From: Flexilinea sp.
GTDB lineage: Bacteria > Chloroflexota > Anaerolineae > Anaerolineales > Anaerolineaceae
Direction: 5' to 3'
Length of the DNA stretch: 64,000 bases
NCBI GenBank assembly: GCA_017432685.1
Contig: JAFRIR010000113.1
Location: forward strand, 1-64,000
Shown here in pieces: positions 50,329 to 59,646 of the stretch (the first letter of the stretch is position 1; the number at the start of each line of letters is the position of its first letter). The position numbers and the translations under genes are program-made. Under the pieces are notes generated by a model. The model searched no databases. It was given only the letters and a program-made list of their open reading frames with translations, and was not told the origin of the DNA.

Positions 50329-52801
50329 TCCGTCCCCCGCTGATACCGCGGCTGATCGCCAGTGCCTCCGCTTTTCCTCCAAGCCCGTTTTCTCCGGACG
50401 CACCAACACATCCGGGACAGCCGTCAGAACAGGAACAGTTTCGAATCAAGCTGATAACCGCATCATTGATTTCCTCACAACGTTCAGCAATTGCCTGAGT
50501 CAGACCGATCCCACCCGGCGTGTTCTCATAAAAAAATATCGCCGGTCTGCCCTGAAAATCAGCACAATCCTGTTCAACGGAAACATTGAGATCACCGGGA
50601 TCGCATTCTATAAACAAAGCTGCCAACTGATGAAAAGCAGCCGCATATCCTGCCAGACCGCTTCGGATCAAAACATTTTGTTCAATGCGATGATGGCAAT
50701 CCGGACACAGCGTCACCAGATTTTCCGGCGCATTGGCTTTCGCTTTATCTGAGAATGTTCGAAAAGGCTGAATATGATGTACATGAAGAGAAGAAACAGA
50801 GTTTTTTGTATGGCAGAGTGTACATTCATAATGATCTCTTTCCAGAACCGATTTACGAATACGATCCCAGTCCGGTCCATAATCATTCCTGTCCGAGCGC
50901 CACATCAAAGAATCACGCAGCTCAGCACGCAGTTCTTCTTTCAACACGATTGCACAGGCCTTCGTCTCAAGGATCTCCTCAGGCATATCCAGAGGATTCA
51001 CTTCCAAAACCTGCCGTGTTTCGTTGTCTGTCTTTTTATAACTGACGACCCTGTTCTTTACCGTCACTTCAGCTGTGATGATTTCCGATCCGGGCTCATC
51101 TTTTTTATCAAGGATTTCATTGACGGTCAGATGTGATTCAGACTGTGCTTCTGTCGAATAATTTACGCTGCAGCGCTTTGCATGCGCAATATTCTCCTGA
51201 AGGTCCAGGTCTTTGATCAGGTACGAAACACCGTTATGGTAATAAACAGCTCCGGGATGGATCATCCAGTAGGAAGATGAGCGGTCAACTTCGCCAATGA
51301 GTTCCGGTTTATCCAATCCCTCTGCCATGATGCTGATTCGATGCAGTCCGGCATTTCTCAAAGAGACCGTGGATTGTGGAAGCCCGCTTTCAAGCCAGTA
51401 ATAATGGTCACCGCTGAAGCGGGCAATTCCCTGTGCGACAAAATAATTCAGCAGTTCCTGCGTTTCCTCAAGAGATAAACTGCCATAACGTTCATTGACC
51501 GAGAACGGGATTTCATACAAAGCGCATTGCAGATGCTGCAGCAAAATCAGCAAATTATCCGGATCGATCAGCACCGGCTCAATGCGCTTTTCAAGCAAAA
51601 ATTCCGGATGTGTCACGATATATTGATCCGTCGGTGTCTGAGAACCAATCAGTACAAAACGGGAATTACCGCTTCTCCGCCCGGCACGTCCCTGCCGCTG
51701 CATCAGTGCAGAGACAGATCCCGGGTAACCGATGGAAATCACCGTATCGATTCCTCCGATATCCATTCCCAATTCCAGTGCATTGGTAGCGGCAATACAG
51801 CGCGTCTCTCCGGATTTCAAACCAGCTTCAATCGCCCGGCGCTCTCTGGTAAGATATCCGGATCGGTAACCGGATGCATCGACTTTATAGTCTCTCAGCC
51901 TGCGAACAGTGAACTCAACAGACTGGCGAGACTGGCAGAAAAGCAGTATCTGCCGGTTAGTTTTAAGAAGCTGCTCTGCGGTTTTTGCCGCGGTTGAAAT
52001 AGCTCCGGCCCGAAGCTGAAACTCCTCATCAATGACCGGCGGATTCAAAAACACAACTTCACGCTCTCCATGCCCGGAGTTATCTTCGTTGATCAGTGTG
52101 AATTTTTCATCCGTGAGTTTTTGAGCCAACTCTTTTCCATTGGAAAGCGTGGCACTGCAAAAGATGAAGCGCGGGTCCGCAAGATAGTGGTTTGCACTCC
52201 GTTTGATACGCCTCATCACATTGGACACATGAGAACCAAACACACCCTTGTAGATATGGATCTCATCCAGAACGATCCATTTAAGATGAGACAGGAATTC
52301 AGCCCAGGCTGGATGATAAGGCAAAATGCCCATGTGCAGCATATCCGGATTCGTCAGAATGACGCGAGCCCGTGAACGTATAAGATTCCGATGTGCTTTC
52401 GAAGTATCTCCGTCATAGACTGCAATCTTATCAGCCAGTTCCGGGATCAGAGCGGTCAGGCTGCGGTGCTGGTCCTGCGTCAGCGCTTTGGTAGGAAAGA
52501 CAAGGATCGCAGTCGCATTCTCGTCCGAAAGCAGCATCTCGATAAGCGGTATCTGGTAGCAAAGACTCTTCCCGCTGGATGTTCCGGTGGATATCACCAC
52601 GTTTTCGCCATTGTAGACTGATTCGATTGCTTTCCGCTGATGAGCATAAAGCAGATGAATATTTTGAGCAGAAAGCAGGGAAATGGTTTTATCATTAAGC
52701 CACACAGGAAGCGGAACATACACAGCATCCTTGTGCGGCTGCGTTTCAGAATAGGTGATTTCACCGAATTTTGTCAGCGGATTCTTCGACTCCATTTTCA
52801 T
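50321..52801 (-). CDS. MrfA-like (YprA) DEAD-box helicase with inserted HNH module
   Basis: An 826-residue SF2 helicase. Motifs are STGTSSGKSLCYQIPL (Walker A, near residue 72), LDEIHIYKGVFGSH, CSATLSN and QRQGRAGRRSG. A C-terminal DUF1998-type part ends with four cysteines (CSCSDGCPGC). Between them, residues about 655-705 form an HNH nuclease module: CTLC, then LHVHHIQPF, ENLVTLCPDCHHRIE. B. subtilis YprA is about 750 residues and, from memory, has no HNH module. The neighbour is the YprB-like exonuclease, so the pair is MrfAB-like. No ribosome site for the first ATG. Confidence 0.85.
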   Translation of the reverse strand: MKMESKNPLTKFGEITYSETQPHKDAVYVPLPVWLNDKTISLLSAQNIHLLYAHQRKAIESVYNGENVVISTGTSSGKSLCYQIPLIEMLLSDENATAILVFPTKALTQDQHRSLTALIPELADKIAVYDGDTSKAHRNLIRSRARVILTNPDMLHMGILPYHPAWAEFLSHLKWIVLDEIHIYKGVFGSHVSNVMRRIKRSANHYLADPRFIFCSATLSNGKELAQKLTDEKFTLINEDNSGHGEREVVFLNPPVIDEEFQLRAGAISTAAKTAEQLLKTNRQILLFCQSRQSVEFTVRRLRDYKVDASGYRSGYLTRERRAIEAGLKSGETRCIAATNALELGMDIGGIDTVISIGYPGSVSALMQRQGRAGRRSGNSRFVLIGSQTPTDQYIVTHPEFLLEKRIEPVLIDPDNLLILLQHLQCALYEIPFSVNERYGSLSLEETQELLNYFVAQGIARFSGDHYYWLESGLPQSTVSLRNAGLHRISIMAEGLDKPELIGEVDRSSSYWMIHPGAVYYHNGVSYLIKDLDLQENIAHAKRCSVNYSTEAQSESHLTVNEILDKKDEPGSEIITAEVTVKNRVVSYKKTDNETRQVLEVNPLDMPEEILETKACAIVLKEELRAELRDSLMWRSDRNDYGPDWDRIRKSVLERDHYECTLCHTKNSVSSLHVHHIQPFRTFSDKAKANAPENLVTLCPDCHHRIEQNVLIRSGLAGYAAAFHQLAALFIECDPGDLNVSVEQDCADFQGRPAIFFYENTPGGIGLTQAIAERCEEINDAVISLIRNCSCSDGCPGCVGASGENGLGGKAEALAISRGISGGRNE

Positions 52802-52918
52802 AACTCTAAGTAATTATAAAACGAAAGGAATAGTTTGGTCTTATTGTTTCCGGTTTACTGAAACTTTTTCCTTCTATATTCAGTATAATAAATAAAGGAC
52901 AACAAAGGAGAAAACCAC

Positions 52919-53635
52919 ATGAACAACAAAAACCTGATCAACATTCTCTTATTCATCACCCTGCTTATCTCTGCATCAGCAGCTGCCGGAGACGGTCTGG
53001 CGCCTGTACAAAACCAGCAATCATACCCAATACCACAGCTATATCCCGTTGGGAAGGCTCCGGCTCCGGGTTACACCCCGCAGCAATATAATTACCAGCC
53101 GCAGTCCCAACCGTACAACTATCAACCGCAGCAATATAATTATAATTTCCAGCAGCCATATTATTATCCGTACCAACAGCCGAGCCAGCCTCAGCAGCAG
53201 TATTATTATTCACCCCAATATTATAATAATACACAGCCGATCTATGACCCTGTTTCCGGACTTTATTTTTACACGATCAACGAGCAGCAGCAATATTCCT
53301 ATCCGTCTCAGCCAACCTATCCCTATGGCAATGACAGCAATGTGATCGTCGCTAAAAACTGGAAACCAAACGGATCAGTGGACCTCACCTGGACGATCCG
53401 TAACATGACACGCGAGGATTGGGGACGCTCCAATGTCGACATCAAGTGCATCAGCGGCTGCCACCTGCTGACCGATCCCAGCCGCACGCTCTGGGATATC
53501 CCGCATACCGTAAACCGGAACAACCAACTCACATTTACGGTCAACATCTGGCAGCCAATGTACGGGGAAACAATGACATTCGCCATGGTTGCCGGATCCA
53601 AAACACTTTATACCTTCAATGTCAATCCGAATTAA
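52919..53635 (+). CDS. Exported Gln/Tyr/Pro-rich protein with Ig-like C-terminus
   Basis: A 238-residue product with a signal peptide (INILLFITLLISASAAAG), a low-complexity middle of Tyr, Gln and Pro (about 30-135; NYQPQSQPYNYQPQQYNY pattern) and a compact C-terminal domain (about 138-238) with VDLTWTIRNMTREDWGRSN, close to the NBR1-type Ig strands seen in the products at 2237 and 4197. Two Cys (CISGC) may form a disulfide. Surface or matrix role is inferred. AAAGGAG ribosome site. Confidence 0.65.
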   Translation: MNNKNLINILLFITLLISASAAAGDGLAPVQNQQSYPIPQLYPVGKAPAPGYTPQQYNYQPQSQPYNYQPQQYNYNFQQPYYYPYQQPSQPQQQYYYSPQYYNNTQPIYDPVSGLYFYTINEQQQYSYPSQPTYPYGNDSNVIVAKNWKPNGSVDLTWTIRNMTREDWGRSNVDIKCISGCHLLTDPSRTLWDIPHTVNRNNQLTFTVNIWQPMYGETMTFAMVAGSKTLYTFNVNPN

Positions 53636-53665
53636 GAACGGCATATCTCCTTTTGCGTTTTTTAC

Positions 53666-53697
53666 AGAGGCGGGACCACGATCCGTCTCTTTTTTTT
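53666..53697 (+). terminator. Intrinsic terminator
   Basis: An 8-bp stem AGAGGCGG (53666-53673) with 53683-53690, one G-T pair, followed by eight T. It ends the transcript of the exported Gln/Tyr-rich gene. Confidence 0.85.
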
Positions 53698-53736
53698 CAA
53701 AAAGCTCTGAGTGATGCCATACAACGATTTTTGATG

Positions 53737-53742
53737 TATAAT
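53737..53742 (+). promoter_or_regulatory. Candidate -10 box of the LRR gene
   Basis: TATAAT, 48 bp before the chosen ATG, preceded directly by TG. No good -35 is seen. Confidence 0.35.
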
Positions 53743-53789
53743 GGAATCAATCTTTGCAGCAGCAAATCATCTGCCGAAAGGTATGTTTT

Positions 53790-55172
53790 ATGAAAAATAG
53801 ACTCTTCTTACTTTGGATTGTTGTCATTTTTATAGTGTCTGTTTCAGGATCTTTTGCTGAAGATCTCGTTTATGAAGATTACGTCTATGCGATTCTTTCT
53901 GACGGTACTGCTGAAATTACCGGCTATACAGGAGAAGAAACTTATCTCACAATACCCGAACGGGTAAATGAAGATATTCCTGTTTCATCCATCGGCAGCA
54001 GCGTTTTTGCCTACAATGACAGCCTTGAGACGGTTATTGTCCCGGAAGGCATCGTCTCGATTGGCGATCACAGCTTCGCAGAATGTACAGCTCTTGAAAG
54101 CGTAAGTCTCCCTGAAAGTCTTCAGTGGCTCGGTGACCTGGTGTTTCAAGGCGACATAAAACTCAGCGAAATCACACTGCCTGCAAACCTGGTCCGGATC
54201 GGTATGAACCCTTTTGACCGCTGTGACTCACTGGAAGCCTTTGAAATCTCAGAAGACAACATCTATTATCTGACCGAGGAAGGTATCCTGTATGACCGGA
54301 AAGCCAACGCACTGCTTGCCTACCCGGCGGGGAAAGCCGATACCAACTATTCCGTTCCGGAATGGGTAACCGATATCTCCGCAGCTGCTTTTTCCGAAAA
54401 CGGGTTTATTACAGAAATCACTCTTCACGAAAACATCACTGCCATGGAAGGGAACCCGTTTTGCGGTTGCCAGAACCTGAAAGCCATTGCCATTTCAGCG
54501 CTCAACCTCGATTTTGAGATCAGGAACAACACGCTGATAAACCGACAAAAGAAGGAATTAATCGCCTGGCTGTGGGGCTCTGACAATGATTCCTATTCTG
54601 TTCCCTCCGGCATCAGATCAATCGGCAATGAAGCATTTTATAAGCATAAGGAATTGCAAAAAATCAACTTACCTGAGACACTTGTTTACATCGGTGATGC
54701 CGCCTTTGCCGAAAGCGGCCTCATCACCGTCAAAATCCCGAACAACGTTGTTTCTATTGGTTCCAACGCTTTCAGCGGTTGTGAAGCGCTGGAAACTGTC
54801 ACCCTGCCATCCAATCTGTCCCAAATCGAAAGATACACGTTTTCAAGATGTTCAAACCTGAAAGACATTCAGTTTCCCAAAACGGTGAACGTCATCGGAG
54901 AAGGAGCATTTTATAACTGCGTATCTCTGACAGAACTGGAATTGCCTGAGAACCTTTATGTCATAGGCGATTATGCGTTTCTCTCCTGTACCGCCCTTAC
55001 CACAGTGGATTTTCCCGAACGTCTATTTTCGATAGGGAGAGGAGCTTTTTATGGCTCCGAGAACCTGACTGCCACTGTGGCGCCGGGTTCACTTGCCGAA
55101 GAATGGGCTATCCAAAGCCAGGTTCCTTTTATCCACAAAAATGTCACCTATGTGACCACTGAATCTATCTGA
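53790..55172 (+). CDS. Exported BspA-type leucine-rich repeat protein
   Basis: About 460 residues: a signal peptide (LFLLWIVVIFIVSVSGSFA) and around 12-14 LRR_5/BspA-like repeats of ~23 residues with the pattern xIPxxVxxIGxxAFxxCxxL (for example IPNNVVSIGSNAFSGCEALE). Such proteins lie on the cell surface and bind host or polymer targets. The ATG at 53790 is chosen for GAAAGG before it; upstream ATG at 53754 has no site. No anchor motif at the C-terminus. Confidence 0.82.
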   Translation: MKNRLFLLWIVVIFIVSVSGSFAEDLVYEDYVYAILSDGTAEITGYTGEETYLTIPERVNEDIPVSSIGSSVFAYNDSLETVIVPEGIVSIGDHSFAECTALESVSLPESLQWLGDLVFQGDIKLSEITLPANLVRIGMNPFDRCDSLEAFEISEDNIYYLTEEGILYDRKANALLAYPAGKADTNYSVPEWVTDISAAAFSENGFITEITLHENITAMEGNPFCGCQNLKAIAISALNLDFEIRNNTLINRQKKELIAWLWGSDNDSYSVPSGIRSIGNEAFYKHKELQKINLPETLVYIGDAAFAESGLITVKIPNNVVSIGSNAFSGCEALETVTLPSNLSQIERYTFSRCSNLKDIQFPKTVNVIGEGAFYNCVSLTELELPENLYVIGDYAFLSCTALTTVDFPERLFSIGRGAFYGSENLTATVAPGSLAEEWAIQSQVPFIHKNVTYVTTESI

Positions 55173-55190
55173 ACGGTATTTTTCAGAAGA

Positions 55191-55259
55191 AGGTACATGA
55201 GCGCCTGGTACAGTCGTACCGGAGATTGCGTACGCTGTATCAGAGTTGCCAATGTACCT
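55191..55259. other. Structured spacer between converging genes
   Basis: AGGTACAT (55191-55198) is inverted at 55252-55259, and GGTAC (55207-55211) pairs with GTACC (55216-55220) inside. There is no long T-run, so it is not a typical terminator. Confidence 0.4.
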
Positions 55260-55276
55260 GAATAACAGGAAAAATG

Positions 55277-57754
55277 TCACAGGAAGGTGCCGGTAATGCT
55301 TTCCGGGCATCTTTTTATCTCCTCCGGAGTGCCGACAGCGACGATCCTGCCGCCTTCTTCTCCACCGCCCGGTCCCATATCGATAATGTAGTCGGCGTTC
55401 CGGATCACGTCCAGGTCATGTTCGATCACGATCACTGAAGCGCCATTCCCCAATAATGTATCGAACACAGCGAGAAGTGTTTCTACATCCAGCGGATGGA
55501 GCCCAATCGTCGGTTCATCAAAAATAAACACGGAATCTTTCTGGAGTTTACCCATTTCACTTGCCAGCTTCAACCGTTGCGCCTCCCCACCGGAAAGGCT
55601 GGGTGTCTCTTCACCCAATGTCAGGTATCCAAGACCAAGCTTCTGCAGCACCTCAAGACGCGGAGACACAGTTTTCATGTCCGCACAGAAATCCAGTGCG
55701 CTTTTGATATCCATAGCCATCAATTCCGGTAAAGAAAGTTCATGTCCGCTTTTATTCTTATGTCTGATAGCATAAGCTGCCTTTGCATACCGCGACCCTC
55801 GGCATTCCGGGCAGGGAATGTCCACATCCGGTAAAAATTGAACATCCAGACTGATGGACCCGGTCCCGTCACAAACCGGACAGCGCAGATTCCCGGTGTT
55901 GTAGGAAAAATCTCCGGCCTTAAACCTTCGTTCCTTTGCATCCTGTGTCCGTGCGTATATTTTGCGCAGCTCATCATGCACGTTGGCATAGGTGGCCACT
56001 GTTGAACGGACGTTAATACCGATCGGGGTTGCATCGATCAATTTCACATGAGCTATGCCCTGTGCCTCGATCCCGCTCACATGGTCGGGCATCTTTTTCC
56101 CCTGTGTCAGGGCTTCCAACGCAGGTACCAGGCTTTCCAGAATCATCGTCGTTTTCCCGGACCCTGAAACACCTGTCACTACGGTCAGTTTTCCTTTTGG
56201 AATCGCTACATCCAACGGTTTTACGGTATGAATCTGAGATGTTTGCATACGGATCGAACCCACAGCGAATAAATCTTCAGGAGCACAGTCTGCCATCATC
56301 CGCTTCACTGGTCTGTCAGCCAGAAAAGGTCCGATTTTCGAGCAGGAATTCGCAATGATCTGAGCTACTGTTCCTTCTGCGATCACGCTCCCACCGTCAG
56401 CCCCGGCCAGTGGTCCCATCTCAATGATCCAGTCAGATTCCTTCAGAATCTGCGGATCATGGTCAACCAACAGCACCGAGTTGCCATCTGCCACCAGGTC
56501 ATGCATCACACCATTCAGCCCCGTTATGTTGGCCGGATGCAGCCCGATGGATGGCTCATCAAGAACGTACAAAACACCGGTCGTACGATTGCGGACAGAA
56601 CGGGCCAGCTGCATTCGCTGACGTTCTCCTGTTGAAAGGGTTGAGGCAGCACGGTCAAGGGAAAGATAAGAAAGTCCCAGGTCCATCAGCCGACGGGCTG
56701 CGGTAAAGAAAGATTCGCAGATGCTTTTCGCCATTGGGCTCATCTCTTCCGGAAGTGAATCCGGAACAGCTTCCACCCATTTCACCAATTCACCTAGGGA
56801 AAGTTTGCATACTTCATCCAGAGAAGCACCTTGTATCTGTGGCTGTCTGGCACGCTCGGAAAGACGGGTACCGTGACATTCAGGACAAAGCTCTTCCTTG
56901 AGGAACTTCTCGACCCGCTTCATACCGGTTTCATCCTTCACCTTGGATAGAGCATTTTCCACCGTATAGATCGCATTAAAATAGGTGAAATCCAATTCAG
57001 CAGCACCACCGCTGGTTTTATTCTGAATAAACATGTGATGTTTGACCGGCGGTCCATAAAAAACCAGTTCCCTTTCTTTCGGGGTCAGTTCTTTGAAAGG
57101 CACATCAGTTCGTACACCGAGCTCCCGGGCAATATCTTTCATCAACGACCACATCAGCGTCTGCCATGGAAGGACAGCTCCTTCGTCGATTGTCAGTCTT
57201 TCATCCGGGACCAAAGTGGATTCATCTACAATCCGCACGATCCCGGTTCCTCCGCAGTGTTCACAGGCACCCTGGCTGTTGAAAGCAAGCTCTTCCGCAC
57301 CGGGTGCGTAAAAATGTTCACCGCATACCGGGCAGACAAGCTCCCGTTCTGCTGCCACATTCAGCGTTGGCTCCAAACGATGTCCGTTTGGACAAACATG
57401 ATGGGCAAGCCGTGAAAACATCAGCCGCAGGCTGTTCAGCAGCTCCGTACCGGTACCGAATGTCGAACGTATTCCCGGAACACCGGGACGCTGATGCAGC
57501 GCAAGCGCAGCCGGAACATAAAGCACATCGTCCACATCGGCTTTCGCCGCCTGTGTCATTCGTCGGCGGGTATAGGTGGAAAGTGATTCCAGATAGCGGC
57601 GGGATCCTTCAGCGTAAAGAACGCCCAACGCCAGAGAAGATTTACCGGAACCGGAGACGCCGGCAATTCCGACGATTTGATTCAACGGAACATCTACATC
57701 GATATTTTTCAGGTTATGGACCCGTGCCCCGCGTATTTCGATTTTTTCCGGCAT
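55277..57754 (-). CDS. UvrA paralogue without UvrB-binding domain
   Basis: An 825-residue UvrA-like double ATPase with GVSGSGKSSLA (near residue 30), SLDRAASTLSTGERQRMQLA signature, GVSGSGKTTMILESL in the second half and SLSGGEAQRLKLASEMG near the end. Zinc modules CEHCGGTGI, CPECHGTR, CPVCDGTGSISLDV and CPECRGSRY are present. After LRLMFSRLAHHVCPNGHRL the ~100-residue UvrB-binding region of true UvrA (about 940 residues) is missing. Class II UvrA proteins of this kind occur in antibiotic-producer self-protection and unknown repair. The start at 57754 follows AAAGGACAG. Confidence 0.85.
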   Translation of the reverse strand: MPEKIEIRGARVHNLKNIDVDVPLNQIVGIAGVSGSGKSSLALGVLYAEGSRRYLESLSTYTRRRMTQAAKADVDDVLYVPAALALHQRPGVPGIRSTFGTGTELLNSLRLMFSRLAHHVCPNGHRLEPTLNVAAERELVCPVCGEHFYAPGAEELAFNSQGACEHCGGTGIVRIVDESTLVPDERLTIDEGAVLPWQTLMWSLMKDIARELGVRTDVPFKELTPKERELVFYGPPVKHHMFIQNKTSGGAAELDFTYFNAIYTVENALSKVKDETGMKRVEKFLKEELCPECHGTRLSERARQPQIQGASLDEVCKLSLGELVKWVEAVPDSLPEEMSPMAKSICESFFTAARRLMDLGLSYLSLDRAASTLSTGERQRMQLARSVRNRTTGVLYVLDEPSIGLHPANITGLNGVMHDLVADGNSVLLVDHDPQILKESDWIIEMGPLAGADGGSVIAEGTVAQIIANSCSKIGPFLADRPVKRMMADCAPEDLFAVGSIRMQTSQIHTVKPLDVAIPKGKLTVVTGVSGSGKTTMILESLVPALEALTQGKKMPDHVSGIEAQGIAHVKLIDATPIGINVRSTVATYANVHDELRKIYARTQDAKERRFKAGDFSYNTGNLRCPVCDGTGSISLDVQFLPDVDIPCPECRGSRYAKAAYAIRHKNKSGHELSLPELMAMDIKSALDFCADMKTVSPRLEVLQKLGLGYLTLGEETPSLSGGEAQRLKLASEMGKLQKDSVFIFDEPTIGLHPLDVETLLAVFDTLLGNGASVIVIEHDLDVIRNADYIIDMGPGGGEEGGRIVAVGTPEEIKRCPESITGTFL

Positions 57755-57796
57755 AAACTGTCCTTTCTGCTGCTGCATCGAATGCTATAAAACAAT

Positions 57797-57826
57797 GAAA
57801 CGGCATGACCGAAATCATGCCGTTTC
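57797..57826 (-). terminator. Terminator of the 5'-nucleotidase gene
   Basis: A perfect 12-bp stem (57797-57808 with 57815-57826) with a CCGAAA loop, then ATTGTTTTA on the minus strand. Confidence 0.8.
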
Positions 57827-57854
57827 AAATTATAACCTTCTTTTAAGGGTCGTC

Positions 57855-59498
57855 TTATTTGACAGTGATGCGTCCCTGCGGTTCAGCATAGGCGCTCAGA
57901 TCGCCATCAAGGGAAACGATGTAATTTACAACGACCTGATAGTCCGGAACACCCGGATCCAGAACGACTTCATCACCCTGGAACATGGTGGTACCATCAC
58001 CACCATCGCGCAGCATATAGTCATGAGAAGCCACAAGGTAGATAGCGGTCGGATCAAGCGCAACCCATTCACCGTTCTTTTCAACTTCCACGTTGGTCAC
58101 GCGGCGCGGAGCATCTTCGATAAAACCGAAGAACATGCCATTGGCATCAGCGACTGCCGGGGATTCGATAGACGTATCGATTGTATAGCGCAGGCCGGAG
58201 ACCTGGAGGAAGCCGCCCAGTTCACCGTTAGCATTGCCGTCAACTGTCTTGTATTCAGCCTGCGTATTGCGGGAAGTCCATTCCAGCGCATCGAGGATCT
58301 GCTGACCATTTGCCCGGACCGCAAAGAGCTGGTTGCCGAACGGATGACAGGCTTTGATGTCAGCGAAGGTCAGGTCGCCGGCAGCAAGGTTGGCACGGAT
58401 GCCGCCGCCGTTGGCGAAAGCAATATCTGCTTTGGTCGCATAGCGATAAGCATCGGCGACGAGATCGCCGAGGTTGGTTTCACGGGAGCGGACCATGCGG
58501 ATCCCGTCCTGATCAGTGATCCACAGGTCAACATTCGAGGAAGCCATGACTTCATTGATGATATCTTCATAATCAGCAGTGATTACAGCCTCTGCGAGAT
58601 CGAATCCAGCGCTGCGCGGCAGGGTACCGTTAACAATCGTAGTGGTGATGACACCGGTATCGGCGATGTTCAAAACACCGATATATTGAAGTTTGGTGCC
58701 GGTGGAGGACAGCGGAACCAGGTAACCTTCATCATTCGGAACCATCATAGACGGAATCACAGAATGAGAGTGTCCATCCAGACAGGCGTCAATGCCATGA
58801 GTATTTTCAATGACATCGATGGAACGGTACGGGGTCGCATCATCTTCAATACCCAGGTGAGCAAGAAGAATGACATAATCGGCGCCTTCTGCCCGTGCTT
58901 TATCAACAGAATCCTGAACCATTCCGTAAAGGATATCTCCATTCTCGCCCTGACCGAAGTCATAAACAAATTTACCATTTTCCTGGAAGAAGGTCGGTGT
59001 GGAAGTAGCAATGCTCAGCGGAGTTGTAGCGCCGACGAAACCGACTTTCACCTTACCGAAATCGTGGACAACATAAGGCTTCGCAAAGGCAAGTTTATTA
59101 CCTTCTGTACCGGTGTAATTGATGTTGCAGGTGACATAAGGAAAATCAGCTTCTTCAGCCAATTCCGCAAGTCGGTCCATACCATAGTCAAATTCATGAT
59201 TGCCAAAGATAGCGTAATCATAGCCAACGGCGTTCATCAAATCAATGACCAATTCACCTTCGGAAACAGCACCGATCACATCGCCCTGGATAGAGTCACC
59301 GTTGTCGACAAGCAAGACATTCGGAGTAATGGTTTCATAGAATTCCTTAAGTGCAGCAACGGAACTGTAAGTGAGGTTATCTTCGTAACCGCAGTGTACG
59401 TCGTTTGTGAAAAGTACAACGATATCCTCTGCATAAACACCGCAGAAGGAGGCAAGCATAAGCACTGCCATGACAATACAGATCAAACTTTTCTTCAT
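57855..59498 (-). CDS. Exported 5'-nucleotidase / UDP-sugar hydrolase family protein
   Basis: A 547-residue protein with signal peptide (SLICIVMAVLMLASFCGVYA). The metallophosphatase core has LFTNDVHCGY, VDNGDSIQGD, GNHEFDYGMD, LLAHLGIEDD and DGHSHS, the two-metal site. The C-terminal 5'-nucleotidase domain (about 330-547) has ANGGGIRANLAAGDLT and PTAIYLVASHDYMLRDGGDG. It would release nucleosides from nucleotides outside the cell, feeding the BMP importer at 9323-14320 in principle. AAAGGAG ribosome site. Confidence 0.9.
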   Translation of the reverse strand: MKKSLICIVMAVLMLASFCGVYAEDIVVLFTNDVHCGYEDNLTYSSVAALKEFYETITPNVLLVDNGDSIQGDVIGAVSEGELVIDLMNAVGYDYAIFGNHEFDYGMDRLAELAEEADFPYVTCNINYTGTEGNKLAFAKPYVVHDFGKVKVGFVGATTPLSIATSTPTFFQENGKFVYDFGQGENGDILYGMVQDSVDKARAEGADYVILLAHLGIEDDATPYRSIDVIENTHGIDACLDGHSHSVIPSMMVPNDEGYLVPLSSTGTKLQYIGVLNIADTGVITTTIVNGTLPRSAGFDLAEAVITADYEDIINEVMASSNVDLWITDQDGIRMVRSRETNLGDLVADAYRYATKADIAFANGGGIRANLAAGDLTFADIKACHPFGNQLFAVRANGQQILDALEWTSRNTQAEYKTVDGNANGELGGFLQVSGLRYTIDTSIESPAVADANGMFFGFIEDAPRRVTNVEVEKNGEWVALDPTAIYLVASHDYMLRDGGDGTTMFQGDEVVLDPGVPDYQVVVNYIVSLDGDLSAYAEPQGRITVK

Positions 59499-59646
59499 AT
59501 AAACTCCTTTCGGTTTTTATTAATTATACCTATTTTCTCCTATCTGAAAAGAGTTTTTTTAATTCGAATCAGGGAAAAGGCTGTTTTTCGCTGTATATGG
59601 GGTACAATAATGTAGGATTACGAACGAATGATTTTGGAGGAATACC

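Noticed and set aside
57795-59615. Long open plus-strand frame opposite the 5'-nucleotidase gene
   Set aside because: It lies wholly antisense to a well-recognised gene with full metal-site motifs, has no ribosome site and gives no domain.
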